From: Lactiplantibacillus mudanjiangensis
GTDB taxonomy: Bacteria > Bacillota > Bacilli > Lactobacillales > Lactobacillaceae
DNA length: 64,000 nucleotides
Direction of reading: 5' to 3'
Assembly: GCF_005405385.1 (NCBI RefSeq)
Contig: NZ_BJDY01000002.1
Span: 682,001 to 746,000, forward strand
In this document: positions 8,300-17,928 of the stretch, one piece after another
How the letters are laid out: every line of letters starts with the position of its first letter
Numbering within the stretch: position 1 is the first letter of the stretch
Made by a program: the position numbers and the translations under genes
The notes under the pieces: generated by a model
Told to the model about the DNA's origin: nothing
What the model saw: the letters and a program-made list of their open reading frames with translations, nothing else
Databases searched by the model: none

Positions 8300-10264
8300 A
8301 TGGATATCCGCGAACTGTTACTAAAAGACGTCATGATCATGGATATGAAAGCCACGACCAAAGACGAAGCAATTGACGAATTAGTTCATAAATATGCCGA
8401 ACAAGGCGTTATTAATGATGAAGCCTTATACAAACAAGATATTATCAAGCGTGAAGCCGAATCAACCACGGGGATTGGTGATGGTATTGCCATGCCTCAC
8501 GCTAAAGATAAAGCCGTTCAACGGGCAACCGTTATGTTTGCTAAGAGTCAAGCTGGGGTTGATTTCAATGCTTTAGATGGTCAACCAGTGCATTTATTCT
8601 TTATGATTGCTGCTCCCGAAGGTGCTAATAACACCCACTTGGCCGCCCTTGCTGCCCTCTCAAGTTTACTGATTGATCCTGAATTGGTCGGTAAATTAAA
8701 GAACGCGCAAACTCCAGACGAAGTTCAACAACTCTTCGCTGATGCGCAAGCTGCTAAAGAAGCCAAAGACGCTAAAGACGAAGCTGCTCGCGCTGAAAAA
8801 GCTGCTGCTCAAGCCAGTGCCCCAGCTGACGAAAAACGCCCTTACATCGTTGGGGTCACCGCTTGTCCTAATGGGATTGCGCATACGTACATGGCCGAAG
8901 CCGCTTTAATCAAGCAAGCCGAAGCCATGGGTGTCGATATTAAAATTGAAACCAATGGCTCTGAAGGGGTTAAACATTTATTAACCGCTGATGAAATTGC
9001 CCGGGCCGATGGTGTGGTCATTGCCGCTGATAAAAAAGTTAAAATGGCCCGTTTTGATGGCAAACACTTGGTTAATCGCCCTGTTACTGATGGGATTAAC
9101 AAGTCTGAAGAGCTTTTAACGGCTGCGTTAAGTGGCAAAGCCCCTGTTTATCATGATGCTGATGGTGGCGACGCCGATGCTGATGACAGTGGTAGCGCTA
9201 ATGGTAGTGTTTGGGGCGAAGTTTATAAGGATCTTATGAACGGGATTTCTCACATGTTACCTTTCGTTGTTGGTGGTGGGATTTTAATGGCCCTCTCCTT
9301 CGTGATCGAACAATTCACCGGTGGTAAGAGCTTAGCTTTCACCTTCTTCAACCAAGCTGGGAATATGGCCTTTGCCTTTATGGTCCCTGTCTTAGCCGCT
9401 TACATTGCCGAATCAATTGGTGATCGTCCAGCCTTGATGCCTGGGTTCGTTGGTGGGTTTATGGCGACGGTTTATACCGGTGCTTATGGTGGTGCTTATA
9501 CCGCTTCAATCGTTGCTAACGCTAAGAGTCCTGCTGGTTTCTTAGGTGGGTTAGTCGCTGGGTTCTTAGCAGGTTATATTACTGTTTGGATGAAGAAATG
9601 GACCAAGAACATGCCACAATCCCTTGAAGGGATGAAGCCAATGCTGATCTACCCTATCTTGGGATTATTGATCGTTGCTGCTTTGATGTTCTTCATTGTT
9701 AACCCAATCTTCTCAGTTATTAACCAATGGATTACCCATTTCTTGAACTCAATGGGTACTGGGAATGCCATTCTATTAGGGTTAGTCCTCGGTGGGATGA
9801 TGTCTATCGATATGGGTGGTCCTTTCAACAAGGCCGCTTACGTCTTCGCCACAGCTTCCTTTACCGCCACTCAAGACGGGAACTTAATGGCCGCTGTTAT
9901 GGCTGGTGGGATGGTGCCACCATTGGCAACTGCCATCGCTACTGCCTTCTGGCCAAAGAAATTTACGGATGACGAGCGTAAAGCTGGGATTTCTAACTGG
10001 TTACTTGGGATTTCCTTCATCACTGAAGGCGCTATTCCATTCGCTACCGCTGATCCATTGCATGTCATTGGATCAAGTGTCATTGGTGCTGCTATTGCCG
10101 GTGGTTTAACACAACTTTGGAACGTTTCAGTTCCAGCACCTCATGGTGGATTATGGGTTGCCCTCTTAGCAACCAACATCTGGGGTTACGTTGCCGCTAC
10201 GGTCATTGGTGCCGTTATTGCCGGTGTGATCTTAGGTCTCTGGAAACCTGCTAAAAAAGCTTAA
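8300..10264 (+). CDS. fruA: PTS fructose transporter, fused IIABC
   Basis: 654 residues with fused domains: IIA (about 1-150, phosphorylated His67 in GDGIAMPHAKD), a charged Ala/Lys/Glu linker, IIB (about 181-285, phosphocysteine Cys189 in VTACPNGIAHTYMAEA), and IIC (about 305-654, multiple membrane helices). It imports fructose while phosphorylating it at C1, supplying the substrate of FruK. It is the last gene of fruR-fruK-fruA and is followed at once by a terminator. GGAAGGA precedes the ATG. Confidence 0.97.
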   Translation: MDIRELLLKDVMIMDMKATTKDEAIDELVHKYAEQGVINDEALYKQDIIKREAESTTGIGDGIAMPHAKDKAVQRATVMFAKSQAGVDFNALDGQPVHLFFMIAAPEGANNTHLAALAALSSLLIDPELVGKLKNAQTPDEVQQLFADAQAAKEAKDAKDEAARAEKAAAQASAPADEKRPYIVGVTACPNGIAHTYMAEAALIKQAEAMGVDIKIETNGSEGVKHLLTADEIARADGVVIAADKKVKMARFDGKHLVNRPVTDGINKSEELLTAALSGKAPVYHDADGGDADADDSGSANGSVWGEVYKDLMNGISHMLPFVVGGGILMALSFVIEQFTGGKSLAFTFFNQAGNMAFAFMVPVLAAYIAESIGDRPALMPGFVGGFMATVYTGAYGGAYTASIVANAKSPAGFLGGLVAGFLAGYITVWMKKWTKNMPQSLEGMKPMLIYPILGLLIVAALMFFIVNPIFSVINQWITHFLNSMGTGNAILLGLVLGGMMSIDMGGPFNKAAYVFATASFTATQDGNLMAAVMAGGMVPPLATAIATAFWPKKFTDDERKAGISNWLLGISFITEGAIPFATADPLHVIGSSVIGAAIAGGLTQLWNVSVPAPHGGLWVALLATNIWGYVAATVIGAVIAGVILGLWKPAKKA

Positions 10265-10275
10265 TAGGTAAGTTC

Positions 10276-10309
10276 AAAAATGACTATCAGTGATGATGGT
10301 CATTTTTTT
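10276..10309 (+). terminator. Terminator of the fru operon
   Basis: AATGAC...GTCATT stem with an inner ATC/GAT pairing, followed by seven T residues, 11 nt after the fruA stop. Confidence 0.85.
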
Positions 10310-10347
10310 ATGGCAAAATTTATGCTTAACAGGTGACCATCGATCAC

Positions 10348-10830
10348 TTAATAATTAACGATTGTTTTAACGTTGCGACTAGGTCGTGTGACTAAACTCA
10401 CTTTAAAATCGAGCACATCCGCCTCGGTATATCCTGATTGTATCGTTAGCGGTATGGTGACGACCCCCGTTGCACTTCGGTGCTTATCAGACAACATAGT
10501 TGGATGCATTTCATCAGCTAACTGAATCTTATCGGCAGTCTGAACTCGAATAGCCTTAGATAGATTAATCGACTGTTTGGCGTGTTCATTTTTAGCCAAC
10601 CTAGCCTTGTAGGCAATCTTCATGTTGTAGATTGTTCCAGTTTTAAGTGGTGTCTTTTCAACTTGCGGCTTACTCAATATCACTTGTATCAGTCCACTAG
10701 TCGCCTGTCCATAGTGACCCGAAACTTTATTGGTCGTGATTTTTACTGGACGCGATTTCGCTGTATAAAGACGAACACCCCCAAAAATTAAAACACTGAT
10801 AATTAAGATTAACCCCAGCCATTTTTTCAA
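10348..10830 (-). CDS. Hypothetical membrane-anchored or secreted protein
   Basis: 160 residues: a short basic start and one hydrophobic helix (about 4-22, LGLILIISVLIFGG) followed by an extracellular beta-rich region of about 130 residues without cysteines. No lipobox is present, so an uncleaved N-terminal anchor is likely. Segments such as GLIQVILSKPQVEKTPLKTG hint at an immunoglobulin-like fold resembling DUF4352-type proteins, but I do not recognise the family. A GGGGGATTG-like ribosome binding site precedes the ATG. It is convergent with the fru operon. Confidence 0.65.
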   Translation of the reverse strand: MKKWLGLILIISVLIFGGVRLYTAKSRPVKITTNKVSGHYGQATSGLIQVILSKPQVEKTPLKTGTIYNMKIAYKARLAKNEHAKQSINLSKAIRVQTADKIQLADEMHPTMLSDKHRSATGVVTIPLTIQSGYTEADVLDFKVSLVTRPSRNVKTIVNY

Positions 10831-11157
10831 AACAATCCCCCATTACGTTTTAATCTATTACGAATAAAAACAGTATAAAGATACTGTCAGACTAAAAGCA
10901 ACTACTGCTTAAATATAAAATCAGGCATTTTATGGTTGAACATTAATAAAAAAGCGGCGTTTAAAAACCCGCTCTAAGTAGCCATTAAAACTCAAAATCA
11001 GTATTAGTACTTTTATGCCATCATGGCACTTTAACAAACATGCCATGTTAATTTAGTCTTTTTAATAGACTTTTTATGATCGCTAAACTAACCAACCGAT
11101 CCCCGCTAGAAACGCGTATAATAACAGTATGACTTTGGTAGAAATGAGACGATACTG
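10831..11157. other. Intergenic region with small hairpins, no gene seen
   Basis: 327 bp, AT-rich. AGCGG/CCGCT at 10953-10973 followed on the minus strand by six T residues resembles a terminator in the leader of the 10348-10830 gene, with no gene behind it; attenuation is possible but speculative. A TATAAT at 11117-11122 lies 35 nt before the phosphoesterase gene, with no clear -35. Confidence 0.4.
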
Positions 11158-12480
11158 ATGAAAATGACCTTCCGACACCTCGCTAGCTGGCTCGCTTTGG
11201 GAAGCACCCTCTTACTGGCCGGTTGTCAGCAAACAGCAACCCAAAAGACGACGCCCGTGAAGACACGCCAACTAACCGCAATGGTAATTAGCGACGACCA
11301 TGTGATTGCCCCTAGTTTACACGATAATGGCAGCGCTTTTACAAGTTATGCGGCCAGTGATGCCGGCGCTAACTTAAAATACAGCGCAACGATTTTCAAA
11401 GCTTTTATTGCAAAGGCCCTCCAACAAAAACCTGACGTCGTGCTCATGAGTGGCGATATTACCAACAATGGCGAAAAAGCTAGTCACCAGTACGTTGCCA
11501 AGCAATTAAAGCGCCTCACTCAGGCGCATATTCGGGTTTATGTGGTTCCAGGTAATCACGATATCAATAATCCACTGACACGGCGTTTTAAAGGTAAAAA
11601 GCAATATTCAACCGATGCGGTCTCACCAACCGAATTTAAGACCATTTATCGGCAAGACGGTTATCAGGCCGCCGTGCAACACGACAGTAGCTCTTTGAGT
11701 TATCTGGTAAAACCAAGCGCCAAGACGTGGTTTCTGATGCTCGACTCGGCCATTTACCGTGGTAATTATGCCCAAGGCAGTTCAACCGTTGGTGGTGGCT
11801 TCACCGATGGCACCTTAGATTGGATTGCCAAAATCGGTCGCGCAGCTAAAAATCAGCACGCCATCGTTATTCCAGTACTCCATCATAATATTATGAATCA
11901 CACGATGATTCATCAAAACTACACGATTGGCTATGCCGATCAAGTTCGCAATGTTTTCAGCAAAGCTAATTTAAAGCTCACCTTAAGTGGGCACATTCAC
12001 GCACAAAGTATCACACATAAGCAAGTCGGCGACACCAATTTGACCGAAATTGCCAGTGGCGCCTTAATTTTAGGTGAACATTATTATGGTACCCTCAAAA
12101 TCGATCAAAAAACCGGTCATGCTAGCTATCAGGCAAGACCATTAAATGTGAGTGCCTACCTCAAAAAGCAATCTGGGGAAAAAGCCGCCCAAGCTTATCA
12201 AAAATACAATCACGACGTCCTCTACGCTGCTGGTTACAATGCGGCTTTAAGTAATCTGTATGAGGATCGCGATGAGACACACTACTCCATGCGTAAGATG
12301 AAACTGCTCGCAAGTGGTATGGGAGTAGCCAACATCGCGATGTTCCGCGGAACTCCCGTTAAAGATAGTGCTAGTATTCGTGCCTGGGAAAAGATGCCGA
12401 AAAACACCCGTTTACGGCAATTTATCCTCCATACAAAGTCTTTAAGTGGTAACCTTGATTGGCAAGGTCAAACCCGATAG
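11158..12480 (+). CDS. Lipid-anchored calcineurin-like metallophosphoesterase
   Basis: 440 residues. The signal peptide ends in the lipobox LLAGC (Cys near residue 22), so the enzyme should sit outside the membrane. The metallophosphoesterase motifs follow in order: SDDH (about 44), GDITNNGE (about 100), VPGNHD (about 130), LHHN (about 241) and GHIHAQ (about 278), giving a complete dimetal site. The C-terminal 120 residues are a separate helical region. Family members act on phosphomonoesters, phosphodiesters or nucleotides; the substrate here cannot be inferred. The ribosome binding site is weak (GAG about 10 nt upstream). Confidence 0.88.
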   Translation: MKMTFRHLASWLALGSTLLLAGCQQTATQKTTPVKTRQLTAMVISDDHVIAPSLHDNGSAFTSYAASDAGANLKYSATIFKAFIAKALQQKPDVVLMSGDITNNGEKASHQYVAKQLKRLTQAHIRVYVVPGNHDINNPLTRRFKGKKQYSTDAVSPTEFKTIYRQDGYQAAVQHDSSSLSYLVKPSAKTWFLMLDSAIYRGNYAQGSSTVGGGFTDGTLDWIAKIGRAAKNQHAIVIPVLHHNIMNHTMIHQNYTIGYADQVRNVFSKANLKLTLSGHIHAQSITHKQVGDTNLTEIASGALILGEHYYGTLKIDQKTGHASYQARPLNVSAYLKKQSGEKAAQAYQKYNHDVLYAAGYNAALSNLYEDRDETHYSMRKMKLLASGMGVANIAMFRGTPVKDSASIRAWEKMPKNTRLRQFILHTKSLSGNLDWQGQTR

Positions 12481-12507
12481 AATCAAATTTTGTTAAATAC
12501 AATTAAT

Positions 12508-12550
12508 CCTGTTCGCCAGCTGAGCTTTAAAGCTGACGAACGGGATTTTT
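12508..12550 (+). terminator. Terminator after the metallophosphoesterase gene
   Basis: A hairpin built on GTTCG...CGAAC and AGCTTTAAAGCT, flanked by CC/GG, followed by TTTTT. Confidence 0.75.
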
Positions 12551-12583
12551 AATTGCAACTACCAAGTAAATTTTTGATAAATA

Positions 12584-12626
12584 AAAAGCCACCATCTAAG
12601 TCGACCGAAGTCTTCTCAAACAGTGG
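12584..12626 (-). terminator. Probable terminator downstream of uvrC
   Basis: On the minus strand a 12-bp stem (CCACTGTTTGAG with CTTAGATGGTGG, including several G-U pairs) encloses GAC-TTCG-GTC, a stable UUCG tetraloop hairpin, and is followed by TTTTT. It lies 150 nt past the uvrC stop. Confidence 0.65.
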
Positions 12627-12775
12627 TTACGTTGTGGTTATATCCGTTAAAACAAAACGATCCTTATCAGTATCTTTTTGTGCAAAACTTATATAACAAC
12701 TAGAGTATACGATAGGAATATTGCTATTGGTTATTAGTTGAGTTACAAACAGATTACAAAATGACCACGAACACT

Positions 12776-14590
12776 TTAAGTTGCCCCCTTTTGGTAATGT
12801 TTGGGGGTCACACCAGCACCAGCTAATGAAAATTTAATCGTTTGGGCCACATTCTTGGCTATCCCAAGTTTTTGAATGTCTTCTACAGGTGCCGCAGCAA
12901 TCTTGGTCATTGACCCAAATTTACGTAATAACTTGTTGCGCGTCTTCGGACCCACACCGGGAATTTCATCCAAACGAGAACTCAACGAATGCTTGGTATG
13001 AACTTGACGGTGGAATGTAATTGCAAAACGATGGACTTCATCTTGAATTCGTTGTAATAAATAAAAGCCTTGGCTTTTAGGATCAAGATTTAAATGTTGA
13101 TCACCAGCCGCCATCAACAAATCGGCTGTCTTATGATGATCATTTTTAACCATCGCAGCAACCGGCGTATCTAGGCCTAATTCGTTTTCTAAGACATCTT
13201 TAGCTGCATCCAACTGAATGTCCCCACCATCCATTAAAATCAAATCTGGCAAGGCCGCATGCTCTTTAAGCAAACGTGTATACCGTCGGCGAATAACTTC
13301 CCGGGTCGAAGCTGCTTCATCCGCATGATCAACCGTCCTGAGCTTATACTTCCGATACAACTTCTTGTTCGGTTGACCGTCTGTAAAGACAACCATCGCT
13401 GAGACGAGATCAGTCCCTTGAATGTGCGAGTGGTCAAATGCTTCAATTTTGTGACCCGGTGGTAATCCTAAGGCATCCGTTAATTCTTGCATCGCTCCAG
13501 TTGTCTTCCGTTCATCAAGTTCCAACAACCGGAATTTTTCTTCTAAGACAATCCGCGCATTCTTGTGCGCCATATCTAATAAGTCCTTCTTTTGACCACG
13601 TTGCGGTGTCCGTACCGGAATCCCCAAAATATCGCTTAAGACTTTTTTGTCTAACCCATCAGGTACCAAGACTTCTCGCGGCAAGACATTATTTTTTCGA
13701 TTATAAAACTGTAAAATAAAACTAGTCATTTCTTCATTTGCCGTTGAAACCACTGGGAATAAACGTTTTTCACGTTTCATCAAGCGTGCTTGACGAATGA
13801 AGAAGACTTGAATCGACAACCAACCTTTATCCAAATAAAAATTGAACAAATCACGAGGCGTATTGTCATTAGAAATAATCTTTTGCTTTTCAACCGTCAT
13901 TTCAATATAAGTCAGCTGATCACGCAATTCAGCCGCACGTTCGAATTCTAAATCGGCTGCGGCCGTTTCCATCCGTTTGGTTAGTTGTTGCTTTACCGTC
14001 GCAACGTGACCATTTAAGAACGACTTGATTCGTTTGATCTGCGCATCGTATTCTTCGGTCGGGACAGTTTTAAAACAAGCACCTAAACATTGGCCCATAT
14101 GATAATACAAACATGGCCGATGCTGAAAGCCATTGCAACGTCGTAATGGATAGACTTTTTGAATAAAGTTAACCGTCTCTTGCGCCGCATAAACATTTGG
14201 ATACGGTCCAAAGTAATAGCCACCGTCTTTCCGGACGTCACTCACAATTAAAATTCGCGGATCACGTTCACTGGTAATCTTGATATAAGGATAGCCCGTC
14301 CCTTTTTTCAACTTAATATTGAAATAAGGTTGGTGCTTTTGAATTAACGTAATTTCTAACAGGAACGCTTCCTTATCAGTAGACGTTACGATGAATTCAA
14401 AATCCTTAATCTCTGAGACTAGTCGCGCGGTTTTTCCAGTATGGCTACTTTTAAAATACGAACGGACGCGATTTTTTAAGTTTTTCGCTTTACCCACATA
14501 AATAATCTGACTGTTTAAGTTTTTCATTAAATAACAGCCAGGTAAATCTGGTAACAACGCTAATTTATGTTCAATATGAGCCGAAGCCAT
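12776..14590 (-). CDS. uvrC: Excinuclease ABC subunit C
   Basis: 604 residues, full length. GIY-YIG nuclease domain (about 10-95: LPGCYLMKN, IIYVGKAKNLKNRV), cysteine cluster (RRCNGFQHRPCLYYHMGQCLGAC split across 150-172), UVR domain (about 200-240, FERAAELRDQL), RNase H-like endonuclease domain (EAFDHSHIQG, DGG), and C-terminal helix-hairpin-helix repeats (DEIPGVGPKTRNKLL). It makes both incisions in nucleotide excision repair together with UvrA and UvrB, which are not in the window. AAGGAGG lies 7 nt before the ATG. Confidence 0.97.
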   Translation of the reverse strand: MASAHIEHKLALLPDLPGCYLMKNLNSQIIYVGKAKNLKNRVRSYFKSSHTGKTARLVSEIKDFEFIVTSTDKEAFLLEITLIQKHQPYFNIKLKKGTGYPYIKITSERDPRILIVSDVRKDGGYYFGPYPNVYAAQETVNFIQKVYPLRRCNGFQHRPCLYYHMGQCLGACFKTVPTEEYDAQIKRIKSFLNGHVATVKQQLTKRMETAAADLEFERAAELRDQLTYIEMTVEKQKIISNDNTPRDLFNFYLDKGWLSIQVFFIRQARLMKREKRLFPVVSTANEEMTSFILQFYNRKNNVLPREVLVPDGLDKKVLSDILGIPVRTPQRGQKKDLLDMAHKNARIVLEEKFRLLELDERKTTGAMQELTDALGLPPGHKIEAFDHSHIQGTDLVSAMVVFTDGQPNKKLYRKYKLRTVDHADEAASTREVIRRRYTRLLKEHAALPDLILMDGGDIQLDAAKDVLENELGLDTPVAAMVKNDHHKTADLLMAAGDQHLNLDPKSQGFYLLQRIQDEVHRFAITFHRQVHTKHSLSSRLDEIPGVGPKTRNKLLRKFGSMTKIAAAPVEDIQKLGIAKNVAQTIKFSLAGAGVTPKHYQKGAT

Positions 14591-14676
14591 GGCGCGTCCT
14601 CCTTCACGGTAATTTAGCGCTATTAGTATACCGCCCTGAGCCTATGGTGACAAGCAATCGGCCCGCTGTCGCTAAC

Positions 14677-14711
14677 AAAAAACGTGATGCCGCTGACGAC
14701 ATCACGTTTTT
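14677..14711. terminator. Terminator of the amino acid ABC transporter operon
   Basis: AAAAAACGTGATG / CATCACGTTTTT stem-loop just past the ATPase stop on the minus strand; A and T runs on both sides. Confidence 0.85.
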
Positions 14712-14718
14712 GAAATGA

Positions 14719-15459
14719 TTACATTAAAATTTTAGATAAGAAGTCTTTGGCCCGATCCGTTTCTGGATTCGCGAAGAAAGCTTCTGGCGTATTGTTTTCT
14801 TGAATATACCCATCAGCCATAAACCAGATCCGATCACCAACGGACTTCGCAAAGCCCATTTCATGAGTGACGACGACCATTGTCATGCCTTCTTTGGCAA
14901 GTTCTTGCATAACGTTCAAGACTTCGCCAACCATTTCAGGATCCAACGCTGACGTTGGTTCATCAAACAATAGCACTTCTGGGTCCATCGCTAAAGCACG
15001 CGCAATGGCTACCCGTTGTGCTTGCCCCCCAGATAAACTATCTGGGAAAGCATCGGCATGGTCATCTAAGCCAACCCGTTGTAACAATTCGTGGGCCCGT
15101 TTAGTGGCACTGGCATCATCGGTGTTTTTAACTTTCATTGGCGCTAACTTGATATTTTCCAAGACAGTCATGTTAGGGAACAAATTGAACCCTTGGAACA
15201 CCATGCCCATTTTTTCCCGTAAAGAATTCACACTCTTCGTATCCAACGTGGTTAAATCATGGCCTTCAAAGGCTACCTTACCACTCGTCGGCGTTTCAAG
15301 TAAATTCAAGCACCGCAAGAAGGTACTTTTCCCACCACCGGAAGGACCGATGACGACAATCACTTCACCAGGATTAACTTGTTCAGTAATATCTTTTAAC
15401 ACTTGGTTGTCACCAAAACTTTTGGCGAGTTTTTCAACTTCAATGACTGGTTTAGGCAT
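14719..15459 (-). CDS. glnQ: Polar amino acid ABC transporter ATPase
   Basis: 246 residues. Walker [10 protein letters not shown] (about 38-46), Q-loop FQGFNLF, signature [15 protein letters not shown], Walker [13 protein letters not shown] and switch His in VVTHEMGF are all present. This is the PAAT-type ATPase that powers the binding-protein/permease fusion encoded directly upstream, overlapping it by 8 bp. The glnQ symbol is by family; specificity (glutamine, arginine, cystine or other) is not shown by sequence. Confidence 0.93.
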   Translation of the reverse strand: MPKPVIEVEKLAKSFGDNQVLKDITEQVNPGEVIVVIGPSGGGKSTFLRCLNLLETPTSGKVAFEGHDLTTLDTKSVNSLREKMGMVFQGFNLFPNMTVLENIKLAPMKVKNTDDASATKRAHELLQRVGLDDHADAFPDSLSGGQAQRVAIARALAMDPEVLLFDEPTSALDPEMVGEVLNVMQELAKEGMTMVVVTHEMGFAKSVGDRIWFMADGYIQENNTPEAFFANPETDRAKDFLSKILM

Positions 15460-16930
15460 GTTGCATCTTCCTTTCGAAGTAGTTCAAAATCCGTGACGCA
15501 GTAAAGGTCAAGATGAAGTATAAGACCATGATAACCACAATTGGCGCTACCCCACGATACGTGTCAGAACGGACAATATTACTTTGATAGATCAATTCAG
15601 TAACCCCGATAATCGAAACAATTGAACTATCCTTGATCAAGGTAATAAACTCGTTCCCCAATGATGGCCAGATGTTCTTCAACGCTTGTGGTAAGATCAC
15701 ATAACGCATTGTCTTACCATTAGACATCCCTAAGCTCCGAGCAGCTTCAGTTTGACCAACATCAACCGAGTTAATCCCACCACGAATGTATTCAGCTACA
15801 TAGGCCCCTGAGTTCAAGGAAATCGCGATAATCCCAGACGTTAATGCTGGTAAGTTCACGAATAACCCTAATCCAAAGTAAACGAACATGACTTGAACCA
15901 TCATTGGTGTGCCCCGAATAAATTCAACGTAAGCTGTGGCAACCCAACGTAATAAGTTCTTGAAGAAGTTCCCTCTAGCCATCCGCGCTAAGGCTAAGAT
16001 GATCCCAATAATGAATCCAAAGAAGACTGAACAAACGGTAATAATTAACGTGTATTCAATCCCAGTTAAGAAGGCTTTCCAGTAATGCGTCATTGACGTA
16101 TTCACAGTGTTGGTCTTCAAGTACTTCCCAGCAGCTGGCAAGTAGTCCTTTTTAACCAAGTTTTCTTTCTTAATTTGATCAACTGTCTTGTTAACCTTGT
16201 TGACTAAGCTTGTTGAGCCCTTCCGGAAAGCGATCGCTGAACTGGTGGCCGATGAGCTCATATTGAAGTCACTTGGAATGGCCGCTAGTTGTTTATTATT
16301 TGAAACGTAAGCTTCAGCGGATGGTTTTTCCATCGCGACCCCATCCAATTTATGGCTTTGTAAGGCCAAAATCAAATCGGATTGAGAGGTCATCCCTTTA
16401 ACGGTCGTATTCTTCGTTTGGCTCTTAGCAGCGTTGTATTGGGTTGTCCCCGTTTGGGCGCCTAATGTGCCACCACCAAAGGAATCTTTGTTCTTATACT
16501 TGGCTTTATCCGTCTTATTAATGACGATGTCATAGCCACCTTGATAATACGTATGGGTAAAGGACACGTTTTTCCGACGAGCAGGCGTTGGGTTCATCCC
16601 AGAAATAATCATGTCAACCTTACCAGTTTGTAACGCCACTAGTAAGGAGTCAAAAGACATTGATTTAATCTTTAATTTAACACCTAAATCCTTGGCGACT
16701 TTCTTCCCAATTTGCACATCCATCCCGACAACGGTACTCTTACCGTTAACCGTTGCTTGGAATTCATATGGTGGGTAATCAGGTGACGTCCCCATGACGA
16801 GAACCCCTTTTTTCTGAATCTTTTCTAATGAATTATCCGCGGCTTGGGCATGCGTGGTATTCCCCAATGGCATGACCAACATCACGAACGCTGTCATGAT
16901 TGCTAATAATAATCCGACTCTTTTTTTCAT
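15452..16930 (-). CDS. Amino acid ABC transporter, fused binding protein and permease
   Basis: 492 residues with two fused parts. A Sec signal peptide (1-31, cleavage after AQA) leads to a type-2 periplasmic-binding domain (about 35-270, [16 protein letters not shown]). A membrane domain follows (about 285-492) with the EAA loop ([20 protein letters not shown]). Fusing the receptor to the permease is common in GlnP-type importers of lactic acid bacteria; this one carries a single receptor domain. It works with the ATPase encoded by the overlapping next gene. The promoter region carries a motif array (16985-17059). Confidence 0.94.
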   Translation of the reverse strand: MKKRVGLLLAIMTAFVMLVMPLGNTTHAQAADNSLEKIQKKGVLVMGTSPDYPPYEFQATVNGKSTVVGMDVQIGKKVAKDLGVKLKIKSMSFDSLLVALQTGKVDMIISGMNPTPARRKNVSFTHTYYQGGYDIVINKTDKAKYKNKDSFGGGTLGAQTGTTQYNAAKSQTKNTTVKGMTSQSDLILALQSHKLDGVAMEKPSAEAYVSNNKQLAAIPSDFNMSSSATSSAIAFRKGSTSLVNKVNKTVDQIKKENLVKKDYLPAAGKYLKTNTVNTSMTHYWKAFLTGIEYTLIITVCSVFFGFIIGIILALARMARGNFFKNLLRWVATAYVEFIRGTPMMVQVMFVYFGLGLFVNLPALTSGIIAISLNSGAYVAEYIRGGINSVDVGQTEAARSLGMSNGKTMRYVILPQALKNIWPSLGNEFITLIKDSSIVSIIGVTELIYQSNIVRSDTYRGVAPIVVIMVLYFILTFTASRILNYFERKMQHA

Positions 16931-16964
16931 AAGCGCGCTCCTTGTTTTCGTTTTACAAGAATAA

Positions 16965-16993
16965 AGTATAGCCGCTTATGATTATTTATGCAA
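16965..16993 (-). promoter_or_regulatory. Predicted promoter of the amino acid ABC transporter
   Basis: Minus strand: TTGCAT (-35), 17-bp spacer, TATACT (-10). The -35 overlaps the first TTTATGCA motif of the adjacent array, which suggests direct regulation. Confidence 0.6.
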
Positions 16994-17059
16994 GTATTTT
17001 TGAAAATTTCTTTATTTTATGCATAAATACACCATTTATGCAGTTATAAAGTGCATAAA
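16985..17059. promoter_or_regulatory. TTTATGCA/TGCATAAA motif array
   Basis: The octamer TTTATGCA or its complement occurs at 16985-16992, 17016-17023 overlapping 17020-17027, 17035-17042 and 17052-17059. TGCATAAAT-5 bp-ATTTATGCA forms a 9-bp inverted repeat. The array covers the transporter -35 and reaches toward the divergent gene. ArgR-type boxes in Firmicutes are similarly AT-rich with TGCATA-like half-sites, but the regulator is not identified. Confidence 0.55.
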
Positions 17060-17069
17060 CGACTGATAG

Positions 17070-17098
17070 CTGACAAAATCGTCAAAATTTGCTATCAT
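17070..17098 (+). promoter_or_regulatory. Predicted promoter of the 58-residue gene
   Basis: CTGACA (-35), 17-bp spacer, TATCAT (-10), about 27 nt upstream of the ATG at 17125. Confidence 0.45.
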
Positions 17099-17124
17099 TA
17101 GCGGTAATCGAAAGGAATGATTGC

Positions 17125-17301
17125 ATGAGCTTAAAAGTCCAACGCCAAGATAACTTAGATAAACTATTTGATAAGTTTGCGATTGGTCCTGATGACAAAG
17201 ATAAGTTGACGACAAAGGCGATTCAAGCAACGATTGATGAACATTCAAAACGTCAAGCTGATCAAGCCAAAGCGACCGATAAACCTAAAGAAACCAAATA
17301 A
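17125..17301 (+). CDS. Small charged protein, SPJ_0845-family-like
   Basis: 58 residues. The start at 17125 has AAAGGA 8 nt upstream; an in-frame ATG at 17089 lies within the promoter and is rejected. The product is soluble and highly charged, with a LDKLFDKFAIGPDD core and a Lys/Gln/Glu-rich tail. The N-terminal DNLDKLFDKFA segment recalls the short SPJ_0845 family of lactic acid bacteria, function unknown; the assignment is from memory and moderate. It ends at a strong GC-rich hairpin. Confidence 0.6.
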   Translation: MSLKVQRQDNLDKLFDKFAIGPDDKDKLTTKAIQATIDEHSKRQADQAKATDKPKETK

Positions 17302-17314
17302 TTGGCACTCAAAG

Positions 17315-17346
17315 GCCCCCGCTAACGTCATAACGTTAACGGGGGC
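17315..17346. terminator. GC-rich hairpin between convergent genes
   Basis: GCCCCCG-TAACGT with ACGTTA-CGGGGGC, loop CATA. The stem is strong, but T runs are weak on both sides. It lies between the convergent genes ending at 17301 and 17365. Confidence 0.65.
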
Positions 17347-17364
17347 TTCGTGTTTAACCTTTAA

Positions 17365-17772
17365 TTAGCAAATCTTAGTACCGATCGTTTGCATCTTTTC
17401 ACGCCGTTCGGCTTCGGTTTCTGGTGAAACGTCACGCCAATCGACAATAGATAAAGCACCATCCAAGATACCACTATCGTCTTTCAACGCTAACCCACTG
17501 TGCCAGCGATCAATATTGAGACCGTTGCCTAAGAAGGTTTCATCGGCTGGTGACGTGGTTAATTGATAACCCGCGTTATTTTCTAAGGGCGTGGTGTACG
17601 CAGCATCAGCAGCCTTTAAAATGACTAATTGGAACTTATTCCCAATCGCACAACTCCCGCCTAAACTGGAGTATTTGTTAGAACCATCATCTACCGTTAA
17701 GATAATTGGACTATCCTTTGGCAGCTTGTCGGCCAAATATGCTTGTGCGTCATCTTTAATATTAATTTTCAT
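17365..17772 (-). CDS. Iron-sulfur cluster biosynthesis-like protein (HesB/YqkB type)
   Basis: 135 residues. The N-terminus MKINIKDDAQAYL and the following beta-rich region with GGSCAIG (Cys near 41) resemble the HesB/IscA-like Fe-S_biosyn fold in the degenerate YqkB-type form of lactobacilli. It has a second Cys only at the last residue, so the three-cysteine cluster site of true IscA is absent and the biochemical role is uncertain. GTTGACTT separates it from an AAAGGGTGT ribosome binding site. Confidence 0.7.
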   Translation of the reverse strand: MKINIKDDAQAYLADKLPKDSPIILTVDDGSNKYSSLGGSCAIGNKFQLVILKAADAAYTTPLENNAGYQLTTSPADETFLGNGLNIDRWHSGLALKDDSGILDGALSIVDWRDVSPETEAERREKMQTIGTKIC

Positions 17773-17882
17773 AAGTCAACACCCTTTCAATCCTATGACA
17801 AATTTTAGGTCGTGCACAACCTTTTATTACTTCTCTATACTACCTTACCCCCTTCTCGAATGCAATTAACTTGCTCACTAAC

Positions 17883-17919
17883 AAAAAAAGCAACACACCT
17901 AATCGATTAGGCATGTTGC
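17883..17919 (-). terminator. Terminator of the ysxC-MazG unit
   Basis: Minus strand: GCAACA-GCCTAATCGATTAGG-GTTGC hairpin followed by seven T residues, directly after the MazG-like gene. Confidence 0.88.
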
Positions 17920-17928
17920 TCAGCTTGG

